Positions 25,388-33,487 of a stretch of DNA of 64,000 nt are shown here, in pieces (within the stretch, counting starts at the first letter, position 1; the number at the start of each line of letters is the position of its first letter). The DNA comes from Caulobacterales bacterium RIFCSPHIGHO2_01_FULL_70_19 (GTDB lineage Bacteria; Pseudomonadota; Alphaproteobacteria; Caulobacterales; Caulobacteraceae). The notes under the pieces were generated by a model, which saw only the letters and a program-made list of their open reading frames with translations, had not been told where the DNA came from and made no database searches. The stretch spans positions 141,149 to 205,148 of the forward strand of contig MGLK01000003.1 in assembly GCA_001794825.1 (NCBI GenBank), read 5' to 3'. The position numbers and the translations under genes were made by a program.

Positions 25388-26590
25388 ATGAAGGTCCGCG
25401 CGCCGAAATTCTCCTTCCGGACGGTGTTCTGGACGCTGGTCGGGGTCGGGCTGGCGGCGCTGCTGGCGCTCGCCTTCCGCCCGGGCGCGACCCCGGTGGA
25501 TGTCGCCGAGGTCAGCCGCGGTCCGCTGACCGTCGCAATCAGGGACGAGGCGCGAACGCGCGCCCGCGACGTGTATCTGGTGTCCGCGCCGGTGGCGGGG
25601 CGACTGCTGCGCGTCGGAAACCGCGCGGGCGAGCTGGTGGAGGCGGGGACGGTGATCGCGGTCGTCCAGCCGGCGCCGCCGGTGTTCATGGACGAGCGCT
25701 CGCGGCGTGAAAGCCAGGCCGCTGTGCGCGCCGCGGAGGCCGCCCTGGCGCTGGCCCGGGCCGAGCTCGAACAGGCGGTGAGCCAGCTGGCCTGGGCGCG
25801 CGCCGAAGCCCAGCGCGCCGAGACGCTGTTCGCCAGCGCCATCGTCTCGCAGAGCGCCCTCGATCGCGCCCGGCTTGAACTGCGCTCGGCCGCCGCCGCC
25901 CTCGAGCAGGCGCGGGCCGGGGTGGAGGTGCGCGAGGCGAACCTCGAGACCGCCCGGGTCCGCCTCGTCGATCCGGCCGCCGCCGGGGACTCCGGGCGCA
26001 CGGTTTCGATCCGGGCGCCCGCCTCGGGCCGGGTCCTGCGGGTGCTGCAGGAGAGCGAGGCCGTCGTCGCCCAGGGCGCTCCGCTGATGGAGATCGGCGA
26101 TCCCGGCGACATCGAGGTCGTCGCCGAGCTGCTGTCGTCCGACGCCGCGCGGGTGAGGGTCGGCGCGCCGGTGGTCATCGACTCCTGGGGCGGCGCGCCC
26201 CTGCGCGGACGCGTGCGCAAGGTCGAGCCGGCCGGCTTCCTGAAGGTCTCCGCCCTCGGCGTGGAGGAGCAGCGGGTGAATGTGGTCATCGATCCGGTCG
26301 ACCCGCCGGCGGCCTGGCGCGCGGTGGGCCACGCCTATCGGGTCGAGGCGGCGGTGACGGTGTGGAGTGCGGACTCGGTTCTCCGCGTCCCCGTCGGCAG
26401 CCTGTTCCGCGACCGCGGACGCTGGGCCGTTTTCCGGGTGGAAGACGGACGGGCGCGGCTCACGCCCGTGCGGATCGGCCAGGGCGACGGCGAACTGACC
26501 GAGATCCGGTCCGGCCTGGAGGCCGGACAGCGCGTCGTCGTCTATCCGGGCCAGGCGGTCTCCGACGGCGGCCGCGTCCGGCCGCGGTGA
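25388..26590 (+). CDS. HlyD-family periplasmic adaptor protein
   Basis: A 400-residue adaptor with one N-terminal membrane segment (about 13-32, TVFWTLVGVGLAALLALAF), a split lipoyl domain (about 60-100 and 200-235), a long Ala/Glu/Arg-rich helical hairpin (115-195), and C-terminal beta-barrel domains. It starts 4 bases after the permease stop and completes a three-gene ABC exporter. No outer-membrane channel gene is present nearby, so a shared TolC-like protein would be needed. Confidence 0.9.
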   Translation: MKVRAPKFSFRTVFWTLVGVGLAALLALAFRPGATPVDVAEVSRGPLTVAIRDEARTRARDVYLVSAPVAGRLLRVGNRAGELVEAGTVIAVVQPAPPVFMDERSRRESQAAVRAAEAALALARAELEQAVSQLAWARAEAQRAETLFASAIVSQSALDRARLELRSAAAALEQARAGVEVREANLETARVRLVDPAAAGDSGRTVSIRAPASGRVLRVLQESEAVVAQGAPLMEIGDPGDIEVVAELLSSDAARVRVGAPVVIDSWGGAPLRGRVRKVEPAGFLKVSALGVEEQRVNVVIDPVDPPAAWRAVGHAYRVEAAVTVWSADSVLRVPVGSLFRDRGRWAVFRVEDGRARLTPVRIGQGDGELTEIRSGLEAGQRVVVYPGQAVSDGGRVRPR

Positions 26591-26623
26591 CCTTGGCCCC
26601 GGATCAGCGGCCGTCGCGGCGCG

Positions 26624-27499
26624 TCACTCGGCCGCTTCCGCGGACGGGGCTTGTCCACGCACGACGTGGTCCGGGACCCGGGAGAGCAGGAGCGGCCTGG
26701 GCGCGGCGGCCAGGAACGACCGGGTGACGCCGCCGAAGATGCGCTCGAGAGTGGGCGAGCGACTGTAGCCGCCAAGCACGACCAGGCCGACATCCAGATC
26801 GGCGGCGACGGCGGCGATGGTCTCGGCGACCGTGGCGGAGCCGGAGGCCTTCCGCCGCACCTCGGCCTTCACGCCGCGCTCCCGCAGGCTCGTCGCGAGA
26901 TCCTCGGCGCTCAGGGTGGAGGCGGCCTCGTCCACGACGAGGATCGTCGCCGATCCGGACCCGGAAAGGAGGGGCAGGGCGTCCTCGACGGCCCGATGCG
27001 CGGCCGCGCTGCCGTTCCAGCAGACCAGGAGCGGACGAACGGGATCCGGGTTCGCGGCTCCGGGAAGGATCAGGACCGGCCTTCCGGAGCTGATCAGGAG
27101 CCGCTCCGCCGACAGCGCGTCCGGCTGGTCACGCAGCTGCGGATGACAGCTGACGAACAGATCGCCGGCCTCGGCGGGCGGGACGGGCGAGGCGTCGTCG
27201 TCCCATACGGGCCGGAAGTCCGCCGCCACGCCGGCGGAGCCGGCGGCGAGTTCGCAGTATCGCCGGGCCTGCGTCATGAGCTCGGCCGAGGCGGCGGCCT
27301 CGCGTGCGATCACCTCGTGCATCGGCCCGGAGCCCCGTGCGAAGGTCTCGGCGGGAGAGGGGGAGGGGCGACGGAGGCCCCACAGCGCCACCAGCCGTGC
27401 GTTGAGCCGTCGCGCAAGCACGGCGGACGCCTGTGCAAGACGCCTTCCTTCGGGCGTTCCGTCGACGCAGGCCAGGATGCGGCGGATGGGATAGGGCAT
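26624..27499 (-). CDS. Tandem universal stress protein (UspA family)
   Basis: A 291-residue protein with two Usp domains (about 1-145 and 155-280). It begins YPIRRILACVDGTPEGRRLA; the second domain has PLLVCWNGSAAAHRAVEDAL and a degenerate nucleotide loop GGYSRSPTLERIFGG, followed by RPLLLS. ATG 27499 is chosen because GGAGGT lies 6 bases upstream; the longer open frame to 27781 covers the promoter region. Divergent from a 49-residue gene, with a FixK-type box (27587-27600) between them. Confidence 0.88.
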   Translation of the reverse strand: MPYPIRRILACVDGTPEGRRLAQASAVLARRLNARLVALWGLRRPSPSPAETFARGSGPMHEVIAREAAASAELMTQARRYCELAAGSAGVAADFRPVWDDDASPVPPAEAGDLFVSCHPQLRDQPDALSAERLLISSGRPVLILPGAANPDPVRPLLVCWNGSAAAHRAVEDALPLLSGSGSATILVVDEAASTLSAEDLATSLRERGVKAEVRRKASGSATVAETIAAVAADLDVGLVVLGGYSRSPTLERIFGGVTRSFLAAAPRPLLLSRVPDHVVRGQAPSAEAAE

Positions 27500-27586
27500 G
27501 GGAGACCTCCTGTCCCTCCACGCCTGCCCGCCGCGGGCGTTCAGCGCCTTGATCAGGCGCAAGTCCGCCAGCTGCGCGGTCCGGGG

Positions 27587-27600
27587 TTGATCCGGGTCAA
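27587..27600. promoter_or_regulatory. FNR/FixK-type operator (TTGATCCGGGTCAA)
   Basis: One mismatch to TTGAT-N4-ATCAA between divergent genes. It is centred 53 bases before the small gene ATG at 27647, with CATTCT at 27622-27627 in the -10 position for a class II promoter, and 94 bases before the Usp gene (27499). A weaker half-matching site, TTGATCAGGCGCAA, lies at 27549-27562, nearer the Usp gene. Confidence 0.65.
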
Positions 27601-27646
27601 GGCGGGTCTCTGCGGACGGCTCATTCTGAACAGGTTGGAGGCCGTC

Positions 27647-27796
27647 ATGCTCAACGAGACCTACGCCGTCGCCCTGGCGATCGTCGCCTTTCTCCTCACC
27701 TTCCTCGTGCCCGTGCGCGGGGTTTCGGTCTTGGGCCCGCACCCGCTGCGGCGACTCCGCGCCGGCCTGGCGCGGGTGCACATCCGGCGTCCCTAG
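27647..27796 (+). CDS. 49-residue single-span membrane protein
   Basis: A small gene: ATG 27647, SD TTGGAGG 6 bases upstream, stop TAG 27794-27796. A hydrophobic stretch of about 17 residues (ALAIVAFLLTFLVPVRG) follows eight N-terminal residues, and the tail is basic (RRLRAGLARVHIRRP), so it should sit with its C-terminus in the cytoplasm. It lies at class II distance from a FixK-type operator. I do not recognise the family. The strong SD, the promoter and the membrane topology support a real gene; conservation is untested. Confidence 0.6.
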   Translation: MLNETYAVALAIVAFLLTFLVPVRGVSVLGPHPLRRLRAGLARVHIRRP

Positions 27797-27805
27797 TCCG
27801 GCCCG

Positions 27806-28381
27806 TCAGCTTCGCTCGAACAGGCCGCAGGCGATCCGGTCGCCGCTGTCGCCGGACGGATCGGTGCGCTGATCGTCGGCCGAGGCGTGGACGACGAAGG
27901 CGGAGCCGTCCGCATCCAGCAACCCGTCGAACGCCCCCTCCAGACGGTGCTCCAGCGCGCCTCGTCCATCCGCGCCGACGGTCAGGTTGGGCATGTCGCC
28001 CGCGTGCTGACCCTGCGGGTTCTCCAGCCCGTGCTGCGCGCCGGCCGGGTTCCAGTGCCCGCCGGCGCTCTCGAACGTCGGCGGATCGCAGCGTCCGGTC
28101 ATATGGACGTGAACGCCGTGCTGGCCCGGCGGCAGGCCCTCGACGTTGAGCGTGATCATCGTCTGGCCGTCGGCCGCTGACGCGGTGGCCGTGCCCGCCG
28201 GCTCCCCGGTCGCCGTCCGGAGCATGGCGACCGCGCGCGTCGTCGCACCGGCGTCTGCGGCGGGAGCTTCCGTCGCGGGCGCGGCCGGCGGCGTCGCGGC
28301 CGCCTCATCGGCCGTTTCGGGCGATCCGCACCCCGCCAGGACGAAGGTCAGCGCGGTTGCAGTCCAGGCGAGCCTGTTCAT
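27806..28381 (-). CDS. sodC: Cu,Zn superoxide dismutase-family lipoprotein
   Basis: A 191-residue SodC. A lipoprotein signal ends in LAGC, followed by a Pro/Ala/Glu-rich linker (20-50), then the SOD barrel. Metal ligand motifs are HGVHVHMTGRC, SAGGHWNP, HAGDMPN and VVHASADDQ, with the closing GDSGDRIACG bearing the disulfide cysteine and the active-site Arg. It dismutates superoxide in the periplasm. ATG 28381 has GAGGAGG 7 bases upstream. Family barrel length is normal; the linker is an addition. Confidence 0.9.
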   Translation of the reverse strand: MNRLAWTATALTFVLAGCGSPETADEAAATPPAAPATEAPAADAGATTRAVAMLRTATGEPAGTATASAADGQTMITLNVEGLPPGQHGVHVHMTGRCDPPTFESAGGHWNPAGAQHGLENPQGQHAGDMPNLTVGADGRGALEHRLEGAFDGLLDADGSAFVVHASADDQRTDPSGDSGDRIACGLFERS

Positions 28382-28516
28382 GGGAGAGCCTCCTCTTGTC
28401 GATCGTCCGGTTTCAAGGGGCGAGCGGCGCGATCCGTTCCGTCGGCCGGGCGTCGGCAACTTGCCCGTCAGGCGACGGAGGGGCAGACCGGGCCTGATCA
28501 CATCGCGAGGCGAACC

Positions 28517-28864
28517 ATGCTCCCGACCCTGTACGGCATCCCGAACTGCGACACGGTGAAAAAGGCCCGCGTCTGGCTGGACCAGCATGGCGTGGCCTAC
28601 GCCTTCCACGACTACAAGAAGCTCGGCGTCGACCGGGCGACGCTCGAGGACTGGGTCGCCGCCCACGGCTGGGAGACCGTGCTGAACCGGACCGGCACGA
28701 CCTTTCGCGGCCTGCCGCCCGAAGCGAAGGCCGACCTCGACGCCGGCAAGGCCATCGAACTGATGCTGACCCAGCCGTCGATGATCAAGCGCCCGGTGCT
28801 GGACGTCGACGGCCGCACGACGGTCGGCTTCAGACCGGAGCTCTATGCGGCCGCGTTCGGCTGA
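28517..28864 (+). CDS. YffB/ArsC-like Spx-family protein
   Basis: A 115-residue thioredoxin-fold protein of the ArsC/Spx superfamily, closest to YffB. The motif GIPNCDTVKKARVWL carries one N-terminal cysteine (no CXXC). TFRGLPPEAKADLDAGKAIELM and the block SMIKRPVLDVDG follow. YffB-type proteins probably act in glutathione-dependent thiol chemistry; arsenate reduction has not been shown for most. The ATG at 28517 follows the divergent sodC promoter region. It converges directly with bglX, the two stop codons being adjacent. Confidence 0.88.
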   Translation: MLPTLYGIPNCDTVKKARVWLDQHGVAYAFHDYKKLGVDRATLEDWVAAHGWETVLNRTGTTFRGLPPEAKADLDAGKAIELMLTQPSMIKRPVLDVDGRTTVGFRPELYAAAFG

Positions 28865-31144
28865 TCACCGCGTCAGGGTGAAGCGCGCCGGCTCGCCGGC
28901 CTGGGCGTTGGGCGCCAGCCAGAGGTCGAACTCGCCCGGCTCCACCGTCGGCCGCAGATCGGGGCCGAGGAACAGCAGGTCGTCGAACCTGAGCGGGAGG
29001 GAGACCTCGACCGAGCCGCCCGGCGGCACGACGACGCGACGGAAGCCCTTCAGCAGCCGCACCGGCTGGGTGATCGTGGCCACGCGGTCGCGGACGTACA
29101 GCTGCACCACCTCCTCGGCCGGCCGTTCGCCGGCGTTGGTCAGGGTGACGCTGGCGGTCAGCTCGCCGTTCCAGGCCATGGTCGGCGAAGACAACCGCAC
29201 CGCCGAGTACTGCACCGGCGCGTAGGTCAGGCCATGGCCGAACGGGTAGAGGGCCTCGTTGCCGGTTTCCCGGAACTGCGCCTTGAAGCCCTCGTCGCGC
29301 GAGGCCGCCGGCCGGCCGGTGTTCTTGTGCGCATAGTAGTAGGGCGACTGGCCCGAGAAGTGCGGGAAGCTGACCGGCAGGCGGCCGGTCGGGGCGTGGT
29401 CGCCGAACAGCACGTCGGCCACCGAGTTGCCGGTCTCCGAGCCGAGGAACCAGGTGACCAGGATGGCGCGCGCGTCCTTGACGGCGCCCGACAGCTCCAT
29501 GGCCCGGCCGTTGCGCAGCAGGACCACGACCGGCTTGCCCGTGGCGGCGACCGCCTCGGCCAGCGCCAGCTGCGGCTCCGGCAGGCCGATGTCGACCCGC
29601 GACTGGGCCTCGGCCGACATGTTCTGGCTCTCGCCGACCGCCAGCAGCACCACGTCGGCCTGGGACGCCGCGATCACCGCCGCCTCGATACCGCCCTCCA
29701 GCGGAGCCTCGACGTTCGAGCCCTTGACCACGGTCAGGCTGGAGCCGTCGCCGAGCGCGGCCCGGACGCCCTGCTCCAGCGACACGGCGAGGTCGGGGTC
29801 CTTGAAGATCGACCAGGGCCCGAACAGGTCCACCCGGTCGTCGCCGAAGGGGCCGATCAGGGCGTAGCGCTTGCCGGTCTTCGGCAGCGGCAGCAGACCG
29901 CCGTCGTTCTTCAGCATGACGATCGACTTGCGCCCGGCCTCGCGGGCGAGGGCGAGGTGCTCGCGGCTGCCGGTGACGCGGGCCTCCAGCCGCACGTCCG
30001 AACCACGCCAGGGGTTCTCGAACAGGCCCAGCGCCGCCTTGGTCATCAGCATCCGGCGCACCGCCTCGTCGACCCGCTCGACCGGGACCTCGCCGGAGCG
30101 GACGAGGTCAGGGATATGAGCCATGTAGATGCCGCTCTTCATCGACATGTCGACGCCGGCCATCAGGGCGATGCGCGCCGCGTCGCGGTCGTCCTTCGCG
30201 TAGCCGTGGGCGATCAGCTCCTGTTCGGAGGTGTAGTCGGAGACCACGAAGCCGGCGAACTCCCACTCCCCCCGCAGCAGGTCGGTCAGCAGCCATTTGT
30301 TGCCGCTGGTCGGCACGCCGTTCAGGTCGTTGAAGGCGCTCATGATCGACAGCGCCCCGGCGTCGATGGCGGCCTTGAACGGCGGCAGGTAGACCGAGCG
30401 CAGCTCGCGCTCGCTCATGTCGGTGGTGTTGTAGTCGAGGCCCGCCTCGGCCGCCCCGTAGGCGGCGAAATGCTTGGCCGTGGCCAGCAGCGACGACCAG
30501 TGCTTCAGGTCGTCGCCCTGGAAGCCCCTCGTGCGGGCGGCGGCGAACAGGTTGTTCAGCAGCACGTCCTCGCCGGCGCCCTCGACCACCCGGCCCCAGC
30601 GCTGGTCGCGGCCGACGTCGACCATCGGCGCGTAGGTCTGGTGCACGCCGGCCGCGCCGCCCTCGACCGCCGCGGCCCGGGCGGTGCGCTCGGCCAGATC
30701 GAGGTCCCAGCTCGCGGCCTCGCCCAACGGCACCGGAAAGGTCGTCTTCAGCCCGTGCACGACGTCGGCGGCGAACAGCAGCGGAATGCCGAGTCGGCTC
30801 TCGCGCACGGCCAGCTCCTGCACGAAGCGCGTCGTCTTCGCTCCCACGCCGTTGAACAGCGCACCGATGCGCCCGGCGCGGATGTCGGCCGCGGTCTGCT
30901 CCTGGTTCGAATCGAGCGCGTCGCCGGGATTCACCCCCTCCGGCCGCCAGCGGAACGGATCGTTCTGCAGGTTCAGCTGGCCGACCTTCTCCTCGAGGGT
31001 CATGCGGGCGATCAGCTCGTTGACCCGCGCCAGATTGTCCCGCGCCTGCGCCGCCGCCATCCGCGGCGCCAGCATCAGTCCGGCCGTCAGCGCGCCTCCG
31101 GCCAGCAGCAGACGACGGGTCGGGGCGAAGGGCGTATGGCGCAT
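28865..31144 (-). CDS. bglX: Secreted GH3 beta-glucosidase (BglX-like)
   Basis: A 759-residue glycoside hydrolase family 3 enzyme. The N-terminal signal contains TRRLLLAGG and ends MAAAQA, which looks like a Tat-type signal. Domains are a catalytic barrel (about 40-370, nucleophile Asp in GFVVSDYTS), a GH3 C-terminal alpha/beta sandwich (about 400-630), and a fibronectin III-like domain (about 670-755). It hydrolyses beta-linked glucosides in the periplasm. Start ATG 31144, or 31159/31168 upstream. A LacI-type palindrome at 31145-31158 lies directly before 31144, which favours the shorter form. No sugar transporter is adjacent. Confidence 0.9.
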   Translation of the reverse strand: MRHTPFAPTRRLLLAGGALTAGLMLAPRMAAAQARDNLARVNELIARMTLEEKVGQLNLQNDPFRWRPEGVNPGDALDSNQEQTAADIRAGRIGALFNGVGAKTTRFVQELAVRESRLGIPLLFAADVVHGLKTTFPVPLGEAASWDLDLAERTARAAAVEGGAAGVHQTYAPMVDVGRDQRWGRVVEGAGEDVLLNNLFAAARTRGFQGDDLKHWSSLLATAKHFAAYGAAEAGLDYNTTDMSERELRSVYLPPFKAAIDAGALSIMSAFNDLNGVPTSGNKWLLTDLLRGEWEFAGFVVSDYTSEQELIAHGYAKDDRDAARIALMAGVDMSMKSGIYMAHIPDLVRSGEVPVERVDEAVRRMLMTKAALGLFENPWRGSDVRLEARVTGSREHLALAREAGRKSIVMLKNDGGLLPLPKTGKRYALIGPFGDDRVDLFGPWSIFKDPDLAVSLEQGVRAALGDGSSLTVVKGSNVEAPLEGGIEAAVIAASQADVVLLAVGESQNMSAEAQSRVDIGLPEPQLALAEAVAATGKPVVVLLRNGRAMELSGAVKDARAILVTWFLGSETGNSVADVLFGDHAPTGRLPVSFPHFSGQSPYYYAHKNTGRPAASRDEGFKAQFRETGNEALYPFGHGLTYAPVQYSAVRLSSPTMAWNGELTASVTLTNAGERPAEEVVQLYVRDRVATITQPVRLLKGFRRVVVPPGGSVEVSLPLRFDDLLFLGPDLRPTVEPGEFDLWLAPNAQAGEPARFTLTR

Positions 31145-31158
31145 TGTAACCGGTTCCA
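31145..31158. promoter_or_regulatory. LacI-type palindromic operator candidate before bglX
   Basis: TGTAACCGGTTCCA is a 14-base palindrome with a central CG step and one mismatched pair, the form typical of LacI/GalR-family operators. It abuts the bglX start. A related element precedes the MalK-type ATPase at 48282. No LacI-family gene is in the window. Confidence 0.45.
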
Positions 31159-31232
31159 TTGACGACATGGCAGCACTAGCGGCGGCCGCCGGCCAAGCCT
31201 ACCCCCGCCCGTTCACAAGGCGTTGCTTCGCC

Positions 31233-31586
31233 TCAGTTCGCGCGGCGGCGCAGGAAGTCGATCACCGCCGCCCGCTCGGCCGCCGGGCCGCCCTGGTAGG
31301 GCATGGCCGTGCCCGGCACGACCGCCTCCGGGTCCTCGAGGAACCGCGCCAGCGTCGCCTCGTCCCAGGTCAGGCCGCGTCGCCCGGCCTCGCGCAGGGC
31401 GGGGGAGTAGGCGAATCCCTCCGCCGCGCCGGCCCGCCGCCCGAACACGCCGTGCAGGCTGGGGGCGGTCCCGGAGTCGTCCGCGCGCAACGAATGGCAG
31501 CCGCCGCAGCGCTGGAAGGCCCGCTCGCCGGGATCCCGCGCCTGCGGCGGAGCGGTCAGGACCGCCAGCAAGATCAGCAGGATCAC
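31233..31586 (-). CDS. Class I cytochrome c
   Basis: A 117-residue monoheme cytochrome c. A short hydrophobic N-terminus (1-12) serves as export signal or anchor. Heme is bound by CGGCH (27-31), and Met95 in GTAMPYQG is the likely sixth ligand. SLHGVFGRRAG is the usual mid-domain block. It is a periplasmic electron carrier. GTG 31586 starts 4 bases after the stop of the Vgb-like propeller gene, so the two are probably translated from one message. The partner oxidase or dehydrogenase is not evident. Confidence 0.88.
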   Translation of the reverse strand: MILLILLAVLTAPPQARDPGERAFQRCGGCHSLRADDSGTAPSLHGVFGRRAGAAEGFAYSPALREAGRRGLTWDEATLARFLEDPEAVVPGTAMPYQGGPAAERAAVIDFLRRRAN

Positions 31587-31590
31587 CGCC

Positions 31591-32565
31591 TCACCCGCCG
31601 TAGCGGATCACCACCAGCCGGTCTGTCCCGGACTCGGCGCCCCAGACCTCGCCGGGGCGTCCGAGCATCTGGCGCACGTTCGCGCCCTCCCGGTCGCTGG
31701 GGAAGCTGCGGAAGGTCCCGGTCTCCGGGTCGAACAGCACGATGGCGTTGGCGGCGAAGTCCGTCAGCCAGACCTTGTCGCGCTCGTCGACGTAGACGGA
31801 GTAGGTCTTCGGCGCCTCTCCGGGCAGCTTCCAGGTGCGCCAGCTTCCGTCGGCCGGATCGTGGACGCTGACGTTGCCGCTGTTCCACTCGCTGACCCAC
31901 AGCCGGCCCCGGCTGTCCGACCAGATGCGCCGCGCCCCCTGGTTCGGCGTCGGCGGTTCGACGATGGTCGCCTCTCCGGTGTCGAGATCGACCTTCGCGA
32001 TGTGGCTGCCGGCCAGCGAGGCGTACCAGACCTCGCCCGAAGGCGTGGTGGTGATGCCGTATGGGCCGCGGCCGCGCGGCGCCGACCACACCTGCATGTC
32101 GTCGGTCGCCGGATCCAGCCGGCCGTAGAAGCCGGTCTGGCCGGTGAACCAGATTCGGCCGCGGTGGTCGAATGTGGCGGTGTTCATGTTGATCGGCCCG
32201 ACCTCCTCGGGCAGCGGCCAGACCCTGACCTCGCGCGTCTCGCGGTCGACCCGGACGATGGCGTTCTGACCGCCGTCGGTGATCCAGGCGTTCCCGTCGG
32301 GGCCGACGATCACCCCGTGTGGAGCCGAGCCCTCGCCCAGCGGGATGATGGTGGTCTCGCCGGTCTCCGGGTTGAGGATGCCGTGGCCGCCGCCGCGCTG
32401 GACGGTCCACCAGACCTCCTCGCCGTCGGCGGTGACCGCAACGTCGTGGGCGCGGCCGCCGGGCGGCACGTCGTAGTAGCGGACCTCCTGGGCCAGCGCC
32501 CGGGCGGGCAGGGCGAGAGCGAGGACGAGAACGGAAGCGGCGAGGGGATTCCGGAACGGGCGCAT
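31591..32565 (-). CDS. Vgb-like (virginiamycin B lyase fold) secreted beta-propeller
   Basis: A 324-residue protein with a Sec signal ending ARALA and then a repeated seven-bladed propeller with blade motifs of the GxxWxTD and GxIWFT type (for example GNAWITDGGQNAIVRVD). It resembles streptogramin lyase (Vgb), whose catalytic residues are a His and metal-binding Glu; antibiotic resistance is unlikely for most such proteins. ATG 32565 has AGGAGG 5 bases upstream. Paired with a cytochrome c gene downstream, which suggests a periplasmic role with electron transfer. Confidence 0.82.
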   Translation of the reverse strand: MRPFRNPLAASVLVLALALPARALAQEVRYYDVPPGGRAHDVAVTADGEEVWWTVQRGGGHGILNPETGETTIIPLGEGSAPHGVIVGPDGNAWITDGGQNAIVRVDRETREVRVWPLPEEVGPINMNTATFDHRGRIWFTGQTGFYGRLDPATDDMQVWSAPRGRGPYGITTTPSGEVWYASLAGSHIAKVDLDTGEATIVEPPTPNQGARRIWSDSRGRLWVSEWNSGNVSVHDPADGSWRTWKLPGEAPKTYSVYVDERDKVWLTDFAANAIVLFDPETGTFRSFPSDREGANVRQMLGRPGEVWGAESGTDRLVVIRYGG

Positions 32566-32630
32566 GCGGTCCTCCTGATCGGCTCTGGCCCATACGGCCG
32601 CTTTCCGCCGACGGATGCAACCTTGGCCGC

Positions 32631-32870
32631 TTAGCCTTCGACCTCCGGATCCGGCCGGTCGTGCCCGTCTGCGCGCTCGGTCACCCACTCGCCTGAGGCG
32701 TCGGCGTATTCGATCAGCGTGTCCTCGTCCGGAACCTTCTGCTCGCGCGCCGCCGCCACCGCCGCCGCCCGGGCGGAGTCGTGGTCGGGGTAGGTCTCCG
32801 ACCAGGTGTCCCCCAGCCGGTAGGCCCAGCCTCCGTCGTGTTCGGCGATGCGATAGGTGATCTGGACCAT
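32631..32870 (-). CDS. DUF2188-like small protein
   Basis: A 79-residue acidic protein starting YRIAEHDGGWAYRLGDTWSE, followed by a helix DSARAAAVAAAREQ. This is the usual DUF2188 layout (a beta hairpin with conserved W/Y then a helix). Function unknown. Cytoplasmic by lack of a signal. It stands alone between the propeller gene and the divergent DUF6249-like gene. Confidence 0.72.
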   Translation of the reverse strand: MVQITYRIAEHDGGWAYRLGDTWSETYPDHDSARAAAVAAAREQKVPDEDTLIEYADASGEWVTERADGHDRPDPEVEG

Positions 32871-33056
32871 GGGGGCTCCCCTGCGGCGGTCGACCGACCG
32901 AACGTTCGCCCCCGTGTCGGGTTGCGAGCGCGCCGGCGCCGGCCTTACGAAAGTTTCACCCCGCGCTCCGCATCCACGGAAGCATCCCGCCGCCTCTTGT
33001 CGTCAGAAGGCCGGAGCGTCACGCTCCCGCCGAATGAGGAAGAGGGGACAAACCCA

Positions 33057-33461
33057 ATGGAAGATATCATTCCGGTCTTCGGGATCTTCGCGGTCTTCGG
33101 AAGCATCACCGCCATCATCGTCGGACCGACCTGGCTGAAGAGCCGCGAGAAGCGCGAGATGCAGGCCACCCTGCGCCACGCGATGGACAAGGGCCAGTCG
33201 CTGCCGCCCGAGGTCATCGACGCCCTGACCCAGGACGTTTCGCGCAACCTGCCGTCGCGCAGCCGCGACCTGCGCCGCGGCGTAATCTGGCTGGCGGTGG
33301 GGATCGGCATCGCCGCCTTCGGCCTGATCAACGACCTGAGTTCGGGCGGAACGGACTGGGGCGACAATCTCGGTGACGGCCTGCTGGGCATCGCCGCGAT
33401 CCCGGTCACCATCGGCCTGGCCTTCATCGTCCTGAGCTTCTTCAACAAGAACAAGGACTGA
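33057..33461 (+). CDS. DUF6249-like membrane protein
   Basis: A 134-residue protein with three membrane segments: 4-24, 78-94 and 106-127. A charged cytoplasmic loop lies between the first and second (WLKSREKREMQATLRHAMDKG), containing the LPPEVIDAL motif. This is the layout of DUF6249 proteins, which are frequently encoded next to ECF sigma factors in alphaproteobacteria. It lies 26 bases before the sigma factor gene, on the same strand, and could be part of its regulatory circuit. ATG 33057 is preceded by AGAGGGG. Confidence 0.78.
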   Translation: MEDIIPVFGIFAVFGSITAIIVGPTWLKSREKREMQATLRHAMDKGQSLPPEVIDALTQDVSRNLPSRSRDLRRGVIWLAVGIGIAAFGLINDLSSGGTDWGDNLGDGLLGIAAIPVTIGLAFIVLSFFNKNKD

Positions 33462-33487
33462 GGCCGGACGGGACAGGGGGAAAAGCC

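Noticed and set aside
27549..27562. Second possible FixK box TTGATCAGGCGCAA near the usp gene
   Set aside because: Only the first half matches; the right half (CGCAA) has two mismatches. Kept as a note beside the better site at 27587.
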